This document shows positions 1 through 11,105 of a stretch of 64,000 nucleotides of DNA, piece by piece. Positions within the stretch are counted from its first letter, which is position 1, and each line of letters begins with the position of its first letter. Made by a program: the position numbers and the translations under genes. A model generated the notes under the pieces. The model made no database searches and had not been told where the DNA came from. It saw only the letters and a program-made list of their open reading frames with translations. This stretch comes from Amycolatopsis cihanbeyliensis (GTDB lineage: Bacteria > Actinomycetota > Actinomycetes > Mycobacteriales > Pseudonocardiaceae). The stretch is taken from positions 558,001 through 622,000 of the forward strand of contig NZ_VFML01000001.1 of the NCBI RefSeq assembly GCF_006715045.1, read 5' to 3'.

Positions 1-1428
1 CGGGAGATCTTCGAGGTCGACATCCCGGTGGGCACCGTGATCAGCCCGGCGAACGACCTGCGCCGGCTGGCCGGTCACATCGAGGCGGCCCGTGGGTCCG
101 AGTCACGGCGGCCCACCTTCGCGACGGTGCACGGCGCGGAGAGCGTGGAGGTCCAGGCGCGCGACCTGACGCTGGAGAGGTTCGTCGACGACCAGACGCT
201 CGCCGAGGCCGGCACCCTGCCGCGTGCCGCCGTCACCCCGCGGACCGTCCTGCTGACCGGGGCGAACGGCTATCTCGGGCGCTTCCTGTGCCTGGAATGG
301 CTGGAGCGGCTGGCGCCGGCCGGTGGGCGGCTGATCTGCCTCGTGCGGGGAAGCGACGCGGCCGCGGCGGAGCAGCGACTCGCGGACGCGTTCGACAGCG
401 GGGACGCCGAACTGGTTCGGGATTTCCGCGAACTCGCCGCGGGGAGTCTGGAGGTTCTCGCCGGCGATATCGGCGAACCGAATCTCGGTCTGGACGACCA
501 GACCTGGCGGCGGCTGGCCGGCAGCGTGGACCTGATCGTCCACCCGGCCGCGCTGGTCAATCACGTGCTGCCCTACGAGCAGCTGTTCGGCCCCAACGTC
601 GTCGGCACGGCCGAGCTCATCCGGATGGCCCTCACCACCCGGATGAAGCCCGTCACCTACCTCTCGACGGTGGGTGTGGCCGCGCAGGCCGGTCCGTCGG
701 CGCTGCGCGAGGACGCCGACATCCGCACCACCAGCCCCGTGCGCCAGATCGACCAGAGCTACGCGGGCGGCTACGCGACCAGCAAGTGGGCCGGTGAGGT
801 CCTGCTACGGGAGGCGCACGAGCGGTTCGGGCTCCCGGTCGCGGTGTTCCGTTCCGACATGATCCTGGCGCACGGCCGGTACACCGGGCAGCTGAACGTG
901 CCCGACATGTTCACCCGACTGCTGCTCAGTCTCGTGCTCACCGGCATCGCGCCGCGGTCGTTCTACCGGACCGGCGCCGGCGGCGATCCGCCACGGGCGC
1001 ACTACGACGGGCTGCCCGCCGACTTCACCGCCGAGGCGATCGCCACCCTCGGTGGGCGGCTCACCGAGGGGTTCGAGACCTTCAACACGGTCAACCCGCA
1101 TGACGACGGGATCTCCCTCGACGTCGTCGTCGACTGGCTGGGCGCGGCAGGCCGCCCGCTCCAGCGGGTCGACTACCAGGACTGGCTCGCCCGCTTCGAG
1201 ACCGCGCTCCGGGCGCTCCCGGAACGGCAGCGGCAGCACTCCGTGCTTCCCCTGCTGCACGCCTTCCGGGAGCCCGAGGAGCCGGTGCGCGGGTCCGCCA
1301 TCCCGGCCGGGGAGTTCCACGCCGCCGTGCGGGCCGCCAAGATCGGTCCGGACAAGGACATCCCGCACCTGTCCGCGGAGCTCATCGGCAAGTACCTCAC
1401 CGACCTGCGCCAGCTCGGCCTGCTGTGA
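1..1428 (+). CDS. car: Carboxylic acid reductase, C-terminal part (5' end outside window)
   Basis: This open frame enters from the left edge, so the gene is partial. The first codons (FEVDIPVG, then SPANDL) resemble the end of a phosphopantetheine carrier domain. A thioester-reductase domain of the extended SDR fold follows. [12 protein letters not shown] (from base 247) is the NADPH-binding loop, YLSTVG supplies the active-site Thr, and YATSKWAGE is the Tyr-x3-Lys pair. Carboxylic acid reductases adenylate an acid, load it on the carrier and release it as an aldehyde. The missing upstream part should hold the adenylation domain. A non-ribosomal peptide synthetase ending in a reductase domain is possible, but the carrier/reductase junction looks more like CAR. 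The alcohol dehydrogenase next door could finish acid-to-alcohol reduction. Confidence 0.85.
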   Translation, partial: REIFEVDIPVGTVISPANDLRRLAGHIEAARGSESRRPTFATVHGAESVEVQARDLTLERFVDDQTLAEAGTLPRAAVTPRTVLLTGANGYLGRFLCLEWLERLAPAGGRLICLVRGSDAAAAEQRLADAFDSGDAELVRDFRELAAGSLEVLAGDIGEPNLGLDDQTWRRLAGSVDLIVHPAALVNHVLPYEQLFGPNVVGTAELIRMALTTRMKPVTYLSTVGVAAQAGPSALREDADIRTTSPVRQIDQSYAGGYATSKWAGEVLLREAHERFGLPVAVFRSDMILAHGRYTGQLNVPDMFTRLLLSLVLTGIAPRSFYRTGAGGDPPRAHYDGLPADFTAEAIATLGGRLTEGFETFNTVNPHDDGISLDVVVDWLGAAGRPLQRVDYQDWLARFETALRALPERQRQHSVLPLLHAFREPEEPVRGSAIPAGEFHAAVRAAKIGPDKDIPHLSAELIGKYLTDLRQLGLL

Positions 1429-1429
1429 C

Positions 1430-1461
1430 GGCCCGTGCCGAACCGGACGCCGAGGCGGGCC
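1430..1461. terminator. Possible bidirectional terminator between convergent genes
   Basis: GGCCCG at 1430-1435 pairs with CGGGCC at 1456-1461 in the short gap between the convergent car and adh genes. No T-tract is present. The position suits a terminator, but the stem is short. Confidence 0.3.
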
Positions 1462-1463
1462 GG

Positions 1464-2513
1464 TCAGGCCCCGATGGTCGCGGTGTCGATCACGAACCGG
1501 TAGCGGACGTCGCTGTTCTCCACCCGTTCGTAGGCCGTGTTCACCTGGTCCGCGGAGATGATCTCGATCTCAGCGCCGATCTCGTGCTGGGCGCAGAAGT
1601 CCAGCATCTCCTGCGTCTCGGGGATACCGCCGATCATCGACCCGGCGAGCACCTTGTTCCCACCGAGTAGCGAGAAGGCGTTGTAGGACAGGGCGTTCGC
1701 CGGGGCGCCGACGTTCACCATCGCCCCACCGACCCGCAGCATGCCGAGGTAGGCGTCGATCGGCAGCTCCGCCGACACGGTGTTCAGGATCAGGTCGAAC
1801 CGGTTCCTGAGCTGCTTGAAGGTGCTGGGGTCACCGGTGGCGTAGTAGTCCTTCGCGCCGAGCCGCAGGCCGTCCTCCTGCTTCTTCAAGCTCTGGCTCA
1901 GCACCGTGACCTCCGCGCCCATCGCCGCGGCCAGCTGGACTCCCATGTGCCCAAGCCCACCGAGCCCGACCACGGCGACCTTCCTGCCCGGCCCCGTGCC
2001 CCACTGGCGCAGCGGCGAGTAGGTGGTGATGCCCGCGCAGAGCAGCGGTGCCGCGACGTCCAGCCCGATACCATCGGGGATCCGGCAGACGAAGGACTCC
2101 TTCACCACGACCCGGCGGCTGTAGCCACCGTAGGTGTTCTCCCCGTCGTAGCCGACGCCGTTGTAGGTCATCACGGCGCCCTTGGCGCAGAACTGCTCGG
2201 TACCGGCCCGGCACCGCTCGCACTCGCCACAGGAGTCGACCATGCAGCCGACCCCGACCCGGTCCCCCACCTCGTACCGCGCGACCGCCGAGCCGACGGC
2301 GGCGACCACGCCGGCGATCTCGTGCCCGGGCACCATCGGGAAGATCGCGCTGCCCCAGTCCTCCTTCGCCTGGTGGATATCGCTATGGCAGATGCCCGCG
2401 TAGGCGATGTCGATCAACACATCGTCGGGCCGCAGGTCGCGACGCTCGATTGTCGTCGGCTCCAGCGCTACACCCGGAGCGGATGCGGCGATCGCAGGCG
2501 TGGACGTGCTCAT
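1464..2513 (-). CDS. Zinc-dependent alcohol dehydrogenase (CAD/YahK/AdhC type)
   Basis: A 349-residue medium-chain dehydrogenase that interconverts alcohols and aldehydes, probably with NADP(H). The catalytic zinc ligands appear as CHSD and GHE near residues 43-66. The structural zinc loop has four Cys (CGECERC, then FC about 90-108). The nucleotide-binding turn is [11 protein letters not shown]. Sequence and length match the cinnamyl-alcohol/aldehyde-reductase branch that includes mycobacterial AdhC. It is convergent with car and divergent from the TetR gene at 2602, with a strong inverted repeat between them, so aldehyde- or alcohol-responsive repression is plausible. Pairing with CAR suggests it reduces CAR-made aldehydes, but no substrate can be read from the sequence. 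Confidence 0.9.
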   Translation of the reverse strand: MSTSTPAIAASAPGVALEPTTIERRDLRPDDVLIDIAYAGICHSDIHQAKEDWGSAIFPMVPGHEIAGVVAAVGSAVARYEVGDRVGVGCMVDSCGECERCRAGTEQFCAKGAVMTYNGVGYDGENTYGGYSRRVVVKESFVCRIPDGIGLDVAAPLLCAGITTYSPLRQWGTGPGRKVAVVGLGGLGHMGVQLAAAMGAEVTVLSQSLKKQEDGLRLGAKDYYATGDPSTFKQLRNRFDLILNTVSAELPIDAYLGMLRVGGAMVNVGAPANALSYNAFSLLGGNKVLAGSMIGGIPETQEMLDFCAQHEIGAEIEIISADQVNTAYERVENSDVRYRFVIDTATIGA

Positions 2514-2552
2514 GAAACCCTCCAGGAAGACGAGCGGACACGTGTGAGTGCC

Positions 2553-2585
2553 CTCTTACATCGACTAGTGTAAGAGCCCTCTTAC
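2553..2585. promoter_or_regulatory. Inverted-repeat operator between adh and tetR
   Basis: CTCTTACA (2553-2560) and TGTAAGAG (2569-2576) form a perfect 8-bp dyad with an 8-bp spacer. A third half-site, CTCTTAC, follows at 2579-2585. The element lies in the 88-bp gap between the divergent adh and tetR starts. This is the layout expected of an autoregulating TetR repressor that also controls adh. Confidence 0.75.
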
Positions 2586-2601
2586 TTCGAGCGCGAACGA
2601 G

Positions 2602-3216
2602 ATGGATGTGAGCTGCGACATGCCGGCCAGGTACCACCATGGCGATCTGCGTGCGGAGCTGGTGCGCACGTCAGTCGGCCTGATCGCCGAGCAGGGCCTC
2701 GAGGGCTTCTCGGTGGCGAAGGTCGCCCGCCGCGCGAAGGTCAGTCCTGGCGCACCGTACCGGCACTTCGCCGACCGGGAGAGCCTGCTGGCCGCGGTGG
2801 CGTACACCATCACCGGCCAGCTCACCGACCGCGTCCGGACCGCCACACGGTCGCACGCCGACCCGGAGGCCGCCCTCGCCGCGGCCGCCGGGGCGTACAC
2901 CGGGTACCTGATCGAGCGCAGGGCCGGCCTGCACATCGTGTTCGCCGACAGTCTCCAGGGGCCACGGCACACCGAACTGCACGAGCGGACCCGGGAGCTG
3001 ATCGACCAGTTCCTGCTGCTGTGCCTGAGCGTGTCCGCGAGCCCGCAGCTCGCGCTCGAACTGCTGGAGCAGTTGCTCACCCAGGCACACGGCTACGGGA
3101 CGTGCTACCTGGACGGTTTCTTCCGCAGGCACGGCTACTCCGCGGACCTCGTGGTGCACAAGTCCGCCGAGGCCGCCCGGATGGTGATCCGCGGCTACCG
3201 GGAGCGCACGGAATAG
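2602..3216 (+). CDS. TetR family transcriptional regulator
   Basis: A 204-residue one-component repressor. The N-terminal helix-turn-helix covers about residues 15-60 (VAKVARRAKVSPGAPYRHFADRE). The ligand-binding half is all-helical and the fold is complete. ATG at 2602 is used; an in-frame ATG at 2620 (MPARYHHGDLR) is an equally likely start, because TetR proteins commonly begin close to the RYHHGDLR-type segment. It is divergent from the alcohol dehydrogenase across a perfect inverted repeat, so it most likely represses that gene and itself. The effector is unknown; an aldehyde, alcohol or acid handled by the car/adh pair would fit. Confidence 0.88.
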   Translation: MDVSCDMPARYHHGDLRAELVRTSVGLIAEQGLEGFSVAKVARRAKVSPGAPYRHFADRESLLAAVAYTITGQLTDRVRTATRSHADPEAALAAAAGAYTGYLIERRAGLHIVFADSLQGPRHTELHERTRELIDQFLLLCLSVSASPQLALELLEQLLTQAHGYGTCYLDGFFRRHGYSADLVVHKSAEAARMVIRGYRERTE

Positions 3217-3226
3217 CGCGGCCCGG

Positions 3227-6118
<2,892 letters not shown>

Positions 6119-6143
6119 GATCGTGCCTCCGGAACTCGGGTCG

Positions 6144-6168
6144 GGGCCGGGACACATCGTCCCGGCCC
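6144..6168 (-). terminator. Hairpin in the gcvP leader, probable riboswitch expression platform
   Basis: A 10-bp perfect stem (GGGCCGGGAC at 6144-6153 with GTCCCGGCCC at 6159-6168) with a 5-base loop lies between the glycine aptamers and the gcvP ribosome site. It is well placed to act as the glycine-controlled terminator or anti-terminator switch. There is no U-tract, as is common in actinomycetes. Confidence 0.6.
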
Positions 6169-6169
6169 T

Positions 6170-6380
6170 CCCCCTCTGTCCGTGCCCGCTGGCGGGCGCC
6201 TGAGAGGTTCACCCGCTTGTGCTGGGCTTGCACCTTCGGCGGGGCCGCCGGAGGGTGACCCGGCGAACCACTTTCCAGAGGCGTCTCACCCGCACGGTCC
6301 TTGATGCCTGAGAGGTTCCGGGGAGGATTTGCTCCTTCGGCGCCGAGCCGGCTGTTGCCGACCCGATCTCTCCCGCGCGG
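6170..6380 (-). promoter_or_regulatory. Tandem glycine riboswitch upstream of gcvP
   Basis: Read on the minus strand, two glycine aptamers lie in series. The first runs from about 6380 to 6302, with CGGGAGAGA at its 5' end, GCCGAAGGAGCAA in the middle and CCTCTCAGGCA at its 3' end. The second runs from about 6292 to 6180, with GGTGAGACGCC, GCCGAAGGTGCAA and CCTCTCAGGCGC. Paired aptamers with the CCGAAGG core and CTCAGG 3' strand are the hallmark of this RNA class. They normally turn on glycine-cleavage genes when glycine is high. gcvP starts 52 bases downstream of the second aptamer. Confidence 0.95.
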
Positions 6381-6417
6381 GTTCTACGACTACGCGGCTC
6401 AGCTTACCGCGCGCGAT

Positions 6418-6984
6418 TCAGCCGGTGCGGCGGGAGTCGCGGCGTTGCGCGAGCTCGTCCGGCACCATGTGCTCGATCTCGCCGCCGTCGGCCCGTTCGG
6501 CGGGGAACTCGTGGATACTGCCGCTGATCTCCTGCATGGCACCGCTGACGGCGATCCCGAACACGCCCTGGCCACCCTGCAGCAGGTCCACGATCTCCTC
6601 GGGTGAGGTGCACTCGTACACCGTCGTCCCGTCGGAGAACAGGGTCACCCTTGCCAGATCGCGTACCCCACGGTCGCGCAGGTGTTCCACGGCGAAGCGG
6701 ATGTTCTGCAGGGACACCCCGGTGTCCAGCAGCCGCTTGACGATCTTGAGGACCAGCAGGTCCTTGAACGAGTAGAGGCGCTGCGAGCCCGACCCGTGCG
6801 CGGTGCGTATGCTGGGGGCAACCAGCTTGGTCCGCGCCCAGTAGTCGAGCTGCCGGTAGGTGATACCGGCGATCTGGCAGGCCGCCGGTCCGCGGTAGCC
6901 AACCAGCTCGTCGGGCAGCGACGCATCAGGAAAGAGTTCGCCCTGCTCGCCGGCGACGATCTCGACCGGCCTCTCCTCGACCAC
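6418..6984 (-). CDS. MerR family regulator (Rv1830-like)
   Basis: A 188-residue MerR-type DNA-binding protein. The winged-helix recognition region reads YRGPAACQIAGITYRQLDYW, followed by a coiled dimerisation segment (LVLKIVKRLLDTGVSLQNIR). No metal-binding Cys cluster is visible, so it is not a metal sensor. The start is placed at GTG 6984 because GGGAGG lies 5 bases upstream; an ATG at 7062 would add 26 residues of unlikely sequence. Position next to gcvP, with the nuclease and second MerR gene just beyond, matches the mycobacterial Rv1828-Rv1832 block. Known relatives regulate cell-division or central-metabolism genes; its target here is unknown. Confidence 0.88.
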   Translation of the reverse strand: MVEERPVEIVAGEQGELFPDASLPDELVGYRGPAACQIAGITYRQLDYWARTKLVAPSIRTAHGSGSQRLYSFKDLLVLKIVKRLLDTGVSLQNIRFAVEHLRDRGVRDLARVTLFSDGTTVYECTSPEEIVDLLQGGQGVFGIAVSGAMQEISGSIHEFPAERADGGEIEHMVPDELAQRRDSRRTG

Positions 6985-7229
6985 GCATGCCTCCCCTCGC
7001 CCGGCCTGTCGGCCGGCGAAACGCACCGTCGATCCCGGCGAACGGGACTTCCGGATCGACACCGCGGCGGCCGCTTGCTCCTGGCAGGCGAATCACACCG
7101 ACGCGATTCATCTCCATTGACGGTAAGCGGGGGCGCGGGACCGGTCAACGCGACGCGCGGACCCCCTCCGCGAGGTATCGGCAGATACCACCATTTGCCA
7201 CACTTACTCACCCATGTTATTTTTTACTC

Positions 7230-7889
7230 ATGCAGATAATGCACCACAGCGGGCCCGAGTTCGGGGACGGTGCCGGGTACAGCGTCACCGAAGCGGCCCG
7301 TCGTACCCAGATCATCGGGGCCACCATCGAGACACTCGCCGAGCTCGGCTATCACCGGACCTCGTTCGCCCGCATCGTCGAGCGGGCCGGGCTGAGCAGC
7401 ACGCGGATGATCTCCTACTACTTCCCCAGCAAGAACGAGCTGATGTTCGCGGTGGTCGGCGACATCCTGGACAGCCAGGACCTCACCGAACGCTATACCC
7501 CGGACACCGACCGTGCCGGGCTGCTGCGGGCGTACATCGAGGCCGAGATCGACTTCCTGCGCACCCATCCGCTTCGGGTGCGGGCGCTACTGGAGATCGG
7601 CAGGAACTGGACGAACGAGGGCGGCACGAACGACGGCGGCACGGAGCCGCACCGGGCCGCGCTGAACGGGATGCTGTGGCGGGACATCCAGCTCGGGCAG
7701 ATCGAGCGGCAGCTGACCCAGGGTCAGCGTGAAGGTGCGTTCGGTGAGTTCGACGCGAGTGTGATGGCGATGACGATCCGGCAGGCGCTCGACGGAGCGG
7801 CGATCAAGCTCGCCGCGCAACCCGATCTCGACCTGGCGGCCTACGGAGCGGAGCTTGCGGACCTTTTCGACCGGGCGACCCGGGCCTGA
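7230..7889 (+). CDS. TetR family transcriptional regulator
   Basis: A TetR-type regulator of 219 residues from ATG 7230; an in-frame ATG at 7239 is an alternative. The HTH covers about residues 25-70 (FARIVERAGLSSTRMISYYFPSKNEL). The ligand domain has the DFLRTHPLRVRALLEIG pattern. The frame stays open far upstream, but that part overlaps the divergent MerR leader and lacks TetR similarity. The promoter region holds a direct repeat TTACTCA (7204-7210 and 7224-7230), possibly an operator. It is inserted between the MerR and nuclease genes of an otherwise conserved block, so it looks like a lineage-specific addition. Target and ligand are unknown. Confidence 0.82.
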   Translation: MQIMHHSGPEFGDGAGYSVTEAARRTQIIGATIETLAELGYHRTSFARIVERAGLSSTRMISYYFPSKNELMFAVVGDILDSQDLTERYTPDTDRAGLLRAYIEAEIDFLRTHPLRVRALLEIGRNWTNEGGTNDGGTEPHRAALNGMLWRDIQLGQIERQLTQGQREGAFGEFDASVMAMTIRQALDGAAIKLAAQPDLDLAAYGAELADLFDRATRA

Positions 7890-7908
7890 CCGACGGGTAC
7901 GCGGTACG

Positions 7909-8382
7909 TCAGGTGTCGGCGCCGCGGAAGTCCTCGGGTGAGACGGAGTCGAGAAACTCCCGGAACTTCTCGACTTCGTCCTCCTGCTCGTCCGGAATGA
8001 TCAGCCCGGCTTCCTCGAGCACACCGTCCTCGGCGTGGATCGGCACGCCGACCCGGAGCGCGAGCGCGATGGAGTCACTGGGGCGGGCCGAAACCCGGAC
8101 GTCACCGTCGAACACCAGCTCGGCGAAGAAGGTGCCCTCCCGCAGGTCGGTGATGACCACCTGTTCCAGCTCCCGGCCGAGCGCTCCGATGACCTCCTTG
8201 AGCAGGTCGTGGGTCAACGGCCGGGCCGGACGGACACCCTGCTGCTCCAACGCGATGGCCGTGGCTTCGACCGAGCCGATCCAGATCGGCAGGTATCGCT
8301 CGCCCTCAGTCTCCCGCAGCAACAAGATCGGCTGATTCGCGGGCAACTCGACCCGCACGCCGACGACGCGCATCTCGCTCAT
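7909..8382 (-). CDS. Bifunctional nuclease family protein (DUF151, Rv1829-like)
   Basis: A 157-residue protein of the bifunctional nuclease domain family. It starts MSEMRVVGVRVELP and has the conserved core LPIWIGSVEATAIA followed by RPLTHDLL. The ARPSDSIALALR motif is the family signature. A plant homologue has DNase and RNase activity; the bacterial role is unsettled. ATG 8382 is preferred over a longer frame to 8427 because GGGAGG lies 9 bases before it. The acidic tail (DEQEDEVEKFREFLDS) is typical of actinobacterial members. It sits between two MerR genes, as in mycobacteria, which supports the assignment. Confidence 0.92.
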   Translation of the reverse strand: MSEMRVVGVRVELPANQPILLLRETEGERYLPIWIGSVEATAIALEQQGVRPARPLTHDLLKEVIGALGRELEQVVITDLREGTFFAELVFDGDVRVSARPSDSIALALRVGVPIHAEDGVLEEAGLIIPDEQEDEVEKFREFLDSVSPEDFRGADT

Positions 8383-8648
8383 CGGGCTTCGCCTCCCTCT
8401 CCTGCGCGCGGGCTGCAGCGCTGTCACGAGGATCCCGCATCGACAATGTCGACGCTACCCGTCATCTGGGCGCTGTGCTCGCTCTAGCTCGCTCATCCTC
8501 TATCTGTACGTGCTCTGTCGACAACCCGTGATCCACCGTAGGCGAACCCTAGGCTTACCGTACGGCATTCCAGGCGGAACGTTGAGCCGTGGAAATGTGG
8601 TGTAACCGACGGACAGTCCGCGGGTCGGAGCACTCGGGTGCCCGGTCG
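8383..8648. other. Intergenic region upstream of the nuclease gene
   Basis: About 266 bp separate the nuclease start from the end of the upstream MerR gene. It must contain the nuclease promoter on the minus strand. A short perfect dyad, CGGAC-A-GTCCG, lies near 8610-8620 (position approximate). No convincing small gene, RNA or terminator is visible. Confidence 0.5.
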
Positions 8649-9440
8649 TCATCCACCGGTCACGCCACGGATACCCGCTTTGACCAGCAAGGTGTGCAGG
8701 GTGACCGACAGCGCGGCCAGCTCGCGCACGAGCTCGTCGGCCCTTGCCCGAGCGTCCGCATCACGATGCCGATACACCGGGGCCACGATTTGTTCCAGCA
8801 GCCCGACTTCCCGGTCCGCGGAGGCACGGAAGGCACGCAGGTGCCGCGGCTCGATGCCGAACTCGGTCATGGCCTTGACGGTCCTGGCGACCAGCACCGC
8901 GTCCGGGTCGTAGAACCCGGCGGCGCCCGGACGGACCAACCCGTACTGCTCCAACTCGGTGAGCATGGCCGCGTCCACCCCGGCCTCGGCCAGCAGGTCC
9001 TCCTGGGTCAGCCGGACGTCGCGCCCGGCGGCGAAATCGTCGGCGGTGGGCATCCCGCTCCGCGCTCGGTCCGGGCCCTCGTGCGCTGCCGCCGCCGTGG
9101 ACCCGGACCCGCCGAGCGACACCAGCTTGCGCGGCGCCCGCAGCGGGGTGCCTCCCGGAGCGACCGGCTCCGCCCCCCGGTCGGCGGCATCCAACTGTTC
9201 CTTGATGACCTTCAACGGCAGGTAGTGATCGCGCTGCGCGGAAAGAACGAACCGCAACCGCTCGACGTCCGCGTCGACGAACTGGCGGTAACCGGACGGG
9301 GTCCGGCCGGGCCGTACCAGCCCCTCCGACTCGAGGAACCGGATCTTGGAGATGGTGACATCGGGGAAGTCGCCGCGCAGTTGCTCCAGCACGGCCCCGA
9401 TGCTCAACCCATCGCGTTGTGGCCGCCCGGCCGCCGTCAT
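8649..9440 (-). CDS. MerR family regulator (Rv1828-like)
   Basis: A 263-residue MerR regulator. The N-terminal winged helix reads SIGAVLEQLRGDFPDVTISKIRFLESEGL, then RTPSGYRQF, the typical wing. A central low-complexity linker (about residues 90-135) separates it from a C-terminal domain with its own HTH-like and helical segments (RLTQEDLLAEAGVD). The two-domain architecture matches mycobacterial Rv1828. It overlaps garA by ATGA (9437-9440), so the two are translationally coupled. No metal-binding Cys residues are visible. It probably senses a metabolic or protein signal; the ligand is unknown. Confidence 0.92.
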   Translation of the reverse strand: MTAAGRPQRDGLSIGAVLEQLRGDFPDVTISKIRFLESEGLVRPGRTPSGYRQFVDADVERLRFVLSAQRDHYLPLKVIKEQLDAADRGAEPVAPGGTPLRAPRKLVSLGGSGSTAAAAHEGPDRARSGMPTADDFAAGRDVRLTQEDLLAEAGVDAAMLTELEQYGLVRPGAAGFYDPDAVLVARTVKAMTEFGIEPRHLRAFRASADREVGLLEQIVAPVYRHRDADARARADELVRELAALSVTLHTLLVKAGIRGVTGG

Positions 9441-9898
9441 CGGGCCGCCTGACCCCCGTGTCCGGGACCGGTCAGGAAGACGAGCCGGAACTTGCCGATC
9501 TGCACCTCGTCCCCGCCGGCGAGTACCGCCTGGTCGACCGGTTCACGGTTGACGTAGGTGCCGTTCAGGCTGCCCACGTCGATCACCACGAACTCGCCGC
9601 CTTCCCTGCGGAACTCGGCATGCCGACGGGACACCGTGACGTCGTCGAGGAAGATGTCGCTGTCCGGGTGCCTGCCCGCGCTCGTGGTGTCCCGGTCGAG
9701 CAGGAACCGCGAACCCGCGTTCGGACCCCGCTTGACGACCAGCAGCGCCGAACCAGCCGGCAGTGCGTCGACACCGGCAACCGGCGGCTCCGGCGCCTGC
9801 GCCTCCTGACCCTCCTCCGCGAGGAAGTCGGCCCGGAAGACGGAGGTCCTCTCCGGAGACTGCTCCGGGGGAACGCCGGGCCCGTCGTTCGTGCTCAC
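9437..9898 (-). CDS. garA: FHA-domain metabolic regulator GarA/OdhI
   Basis: A 153-residue protein. A short N-terminal tail carries the phosphorylation motif SVFRADFL, followed by one FHA domain (about 53-145) with GRHPDSD, SRRH and GSLNGTYVN. In mycobacteria and corynebacteria, unphosphorylated GarA/OdhI binds and inhibits 2-oxoglutarate dehydrogenase and binds glutamate dehydrogenase. Phosphorylation of either Thr in an ETTSVFRADF motif makes the tail fold back onto the FHA domain. Here the motif reads PERTSVFRADF, so only Thr18 is present and the preceding Thr is Arg17. The PknB-type site is therefore kept and the PknG-type site appears lost. It is coupled to the MerR gene downstream. Confidence 0.95.
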   Translation of the reverse strand: MSTNDGPGVPPEQSPERTSVFRADFLAEEGQEAQAPEPPVAGVDALPAGSALLVVKRGPNAGSRFLLDRDTTSAGRHPDSDIFLDDVTVSRRHAEFRREGGEFVVIDVGSLNGTYVNREPVDQAVLAGGDEVQIGKFRLVFLTGPGHGGQAAR

Positions 9899-10026
9899 CT
9901 GAGCTCTCCTTACGCGATGAACGTCGTGTCACTCGGGAAACGTGTTGCTGCCAACGTACCGTGCCTGATCGGTTCTCCACGCCCGGGTTCCCCGAACAGG
10001 CGGTCCGGTCCCGCGGTGCGGGAAGG

Positions 10027-10368
10027 TCACCGCCGGAGTGGTTCGGCGCGCCCGCCGCCGGTTCGGCAGCCGATCACCCGCTGGTGGGCCTCGGCATCCA
10101 GCAACTCGTCCCGGCTTGCCGGATCGCCCATCCGGATGTCGATCAGCCGGCCCTCGCCGTACGGGTCGCTGTTGATCAGCTCGGGCGACTCGGCCACCGC
10201 GTCGTCGACCGCGAGAATATCGCCGCCGACCGGCGCGCACGACTCCGGGATGCTCGTGGTCCACTCCACCTCACCGAAAGGCTCGCCCACACCCTCCCGC
10301 GCGGCCACCCACTCATGTCCGTAGGTACAGCGACGTTCTTCCGGACCGGACAAGCTGGCGGACACCAT
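10027..10368 (-). CDS. GcvH-like protein, internally truncated and lacking the lipoyl lysine
   Basis: This 113-codon frame is clearly related to glycine cleavage H protein. It keeps the N-terminal TYGHEWV, then GEPFGEVE, APVGGDILAVDDA, SPELINSDPYGEG and LLDAEAH in family order. About 30 residues usually found between HEW and GEPFG are missing. The lipoylation segment normally reads ESVKSVSD; here it is EWTTSIPE, so the modified Lys is Thr. It cannot carry lipoate in the normal way. The frame is open and codon use is normal, so it may be a repurposed protein rather than a dead gene. ATG 10368 is used; GTG 10365 has better ribosome-site spacing. It occupies the place of gcvH upstream of garA in mycobacteria. 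Confidence 0.8.
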   Translation of the reverse strand: MVSASLSGPEERRCTYGHEWVAAREGVGEPFGEVEWTTSIPESCAPVGGDILAVDDAVAESPELINSDPYGEGRLIDIRMGDPASRDELLDAEAHQRVIGCRTGGGRAEPLRR

Positions 10369-10459
10369 GCCCCTCTCACCCCGCGGCCACCCCGGTGCCC
10401 TGCTCACAGATGCCGGGCCACTCGGGCCCGCAGCCACCGCTTTCCGCGCGGTTTGGCAC

Positions 10460-11083
10460 TTACCCGACGATTTCGGCACCCCTGCGTAGCGCGATCGCCC
10501 GCACCGTTTGGAGTACGTAGAGCGCACCCGACCAGAGGTACAGCGCGCCGCCCCAGATGGTGAAGGCATAGGCGACCGGGCGGGCCAGCTCGGCCACCGC
10601 CGACCCGCCCTGGGTGAGCAGCAGCAGGGGGAACGCGTACATCAGGTTGAAGGTCGCGGCCTTGCCGATGTACGTGACCTCGGGCGGGCCGTAGTCGTTG
10701 CGCCGCAGCACCAGCAAGCAGACGCCGACCACCAGCTCGCGGCCGATCAGCGCGGCCACCACCCACCAGGGAACGATCTCGCGCACCAGGAAGGCCAGCA
10801 AGGTGGCGGCGATGTAGAGCCGGTCCGCCGCGGGGTCGAGCAACTGCCCGAGCCTGCTCATCTGGTTCAACCAGCGGGCGAGCTTGCCGTCCAACCAGTC
10901 GCTGACCCCCGCGAACACCAGGATCGCCACCGCCCAGCCGTCCTCCTCCGGACCCAGCAGCAGCCAGAGGAACACCGGCACGAGGGCCAGGCGCAGGATC
11001 GAGAGCAGGTTCGGGACGGTCAGCGCCTGCCGGGCGAGCGAGGGCGACTCGGGCGCACCGGCGGGCTCGGGGGCGTCACTCAC
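10460..11083 (-). CDS. CDP-alcohol phosphatidyltransferase (PgsA2-like)
   Basis: A 207-residue integral membrane enzyme that transfers a phosphatidyl group from CDP-diacylglycerol to an alcohol. The family motif is complete: DWLDGKLAR, then G-x3-D-x3-D in GQLLDPAADR. Several hydrophobic segments follow (LLAFLVREIVPWWVVAALIG, YAFPLLLLT and others). GTG 11083 (VSDAPEPAG) is taken as the start; an upstream frame to 11152 overlaps the next gene. Position beyond garA matches mycobacterial Rv1822 (pgsA2). Glycerol-phosphate is a common acceptor, but the residues do not settle whether it makes phosphatidylglycerol-phosphate, cardiolipin or an inositol lipid. Confidence 0.88.
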   Translation of the reverse strand: MSDAPEPAGAPESPSLARQALTVPNLLSILRLALVPVFLWLLLGPEEDGWAVAILVFAGVSDWLDGKLARWLNQMSRLGQLLDPAADRLYIAATLLAFLVREIVPWWVVAALIGRELVVGVCLLVLRRNDYGPPEVTYIGKAATFNLMYAFPLLLLTQGGSAVAELARPVAYAFTIWGGALYLWSGALYVLQTVRAIALRRGAEIVG

Positions 11084-11105
11084 CCGCTCACCGTAGCCCG
11101 CACCC

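Noticed and set aside
6987..7229. Upstream extension of the TetR gene at 7230
   Set aside because: The extra residues are Arg/Pro-rich without TetR features and overlap the MerR leader.
9543..9980. Alternative frame opposite or within garA with Arg/Gly-rich translation
   Set aside because: Composition and overlap with the FHA coding region mark it as a shadow.
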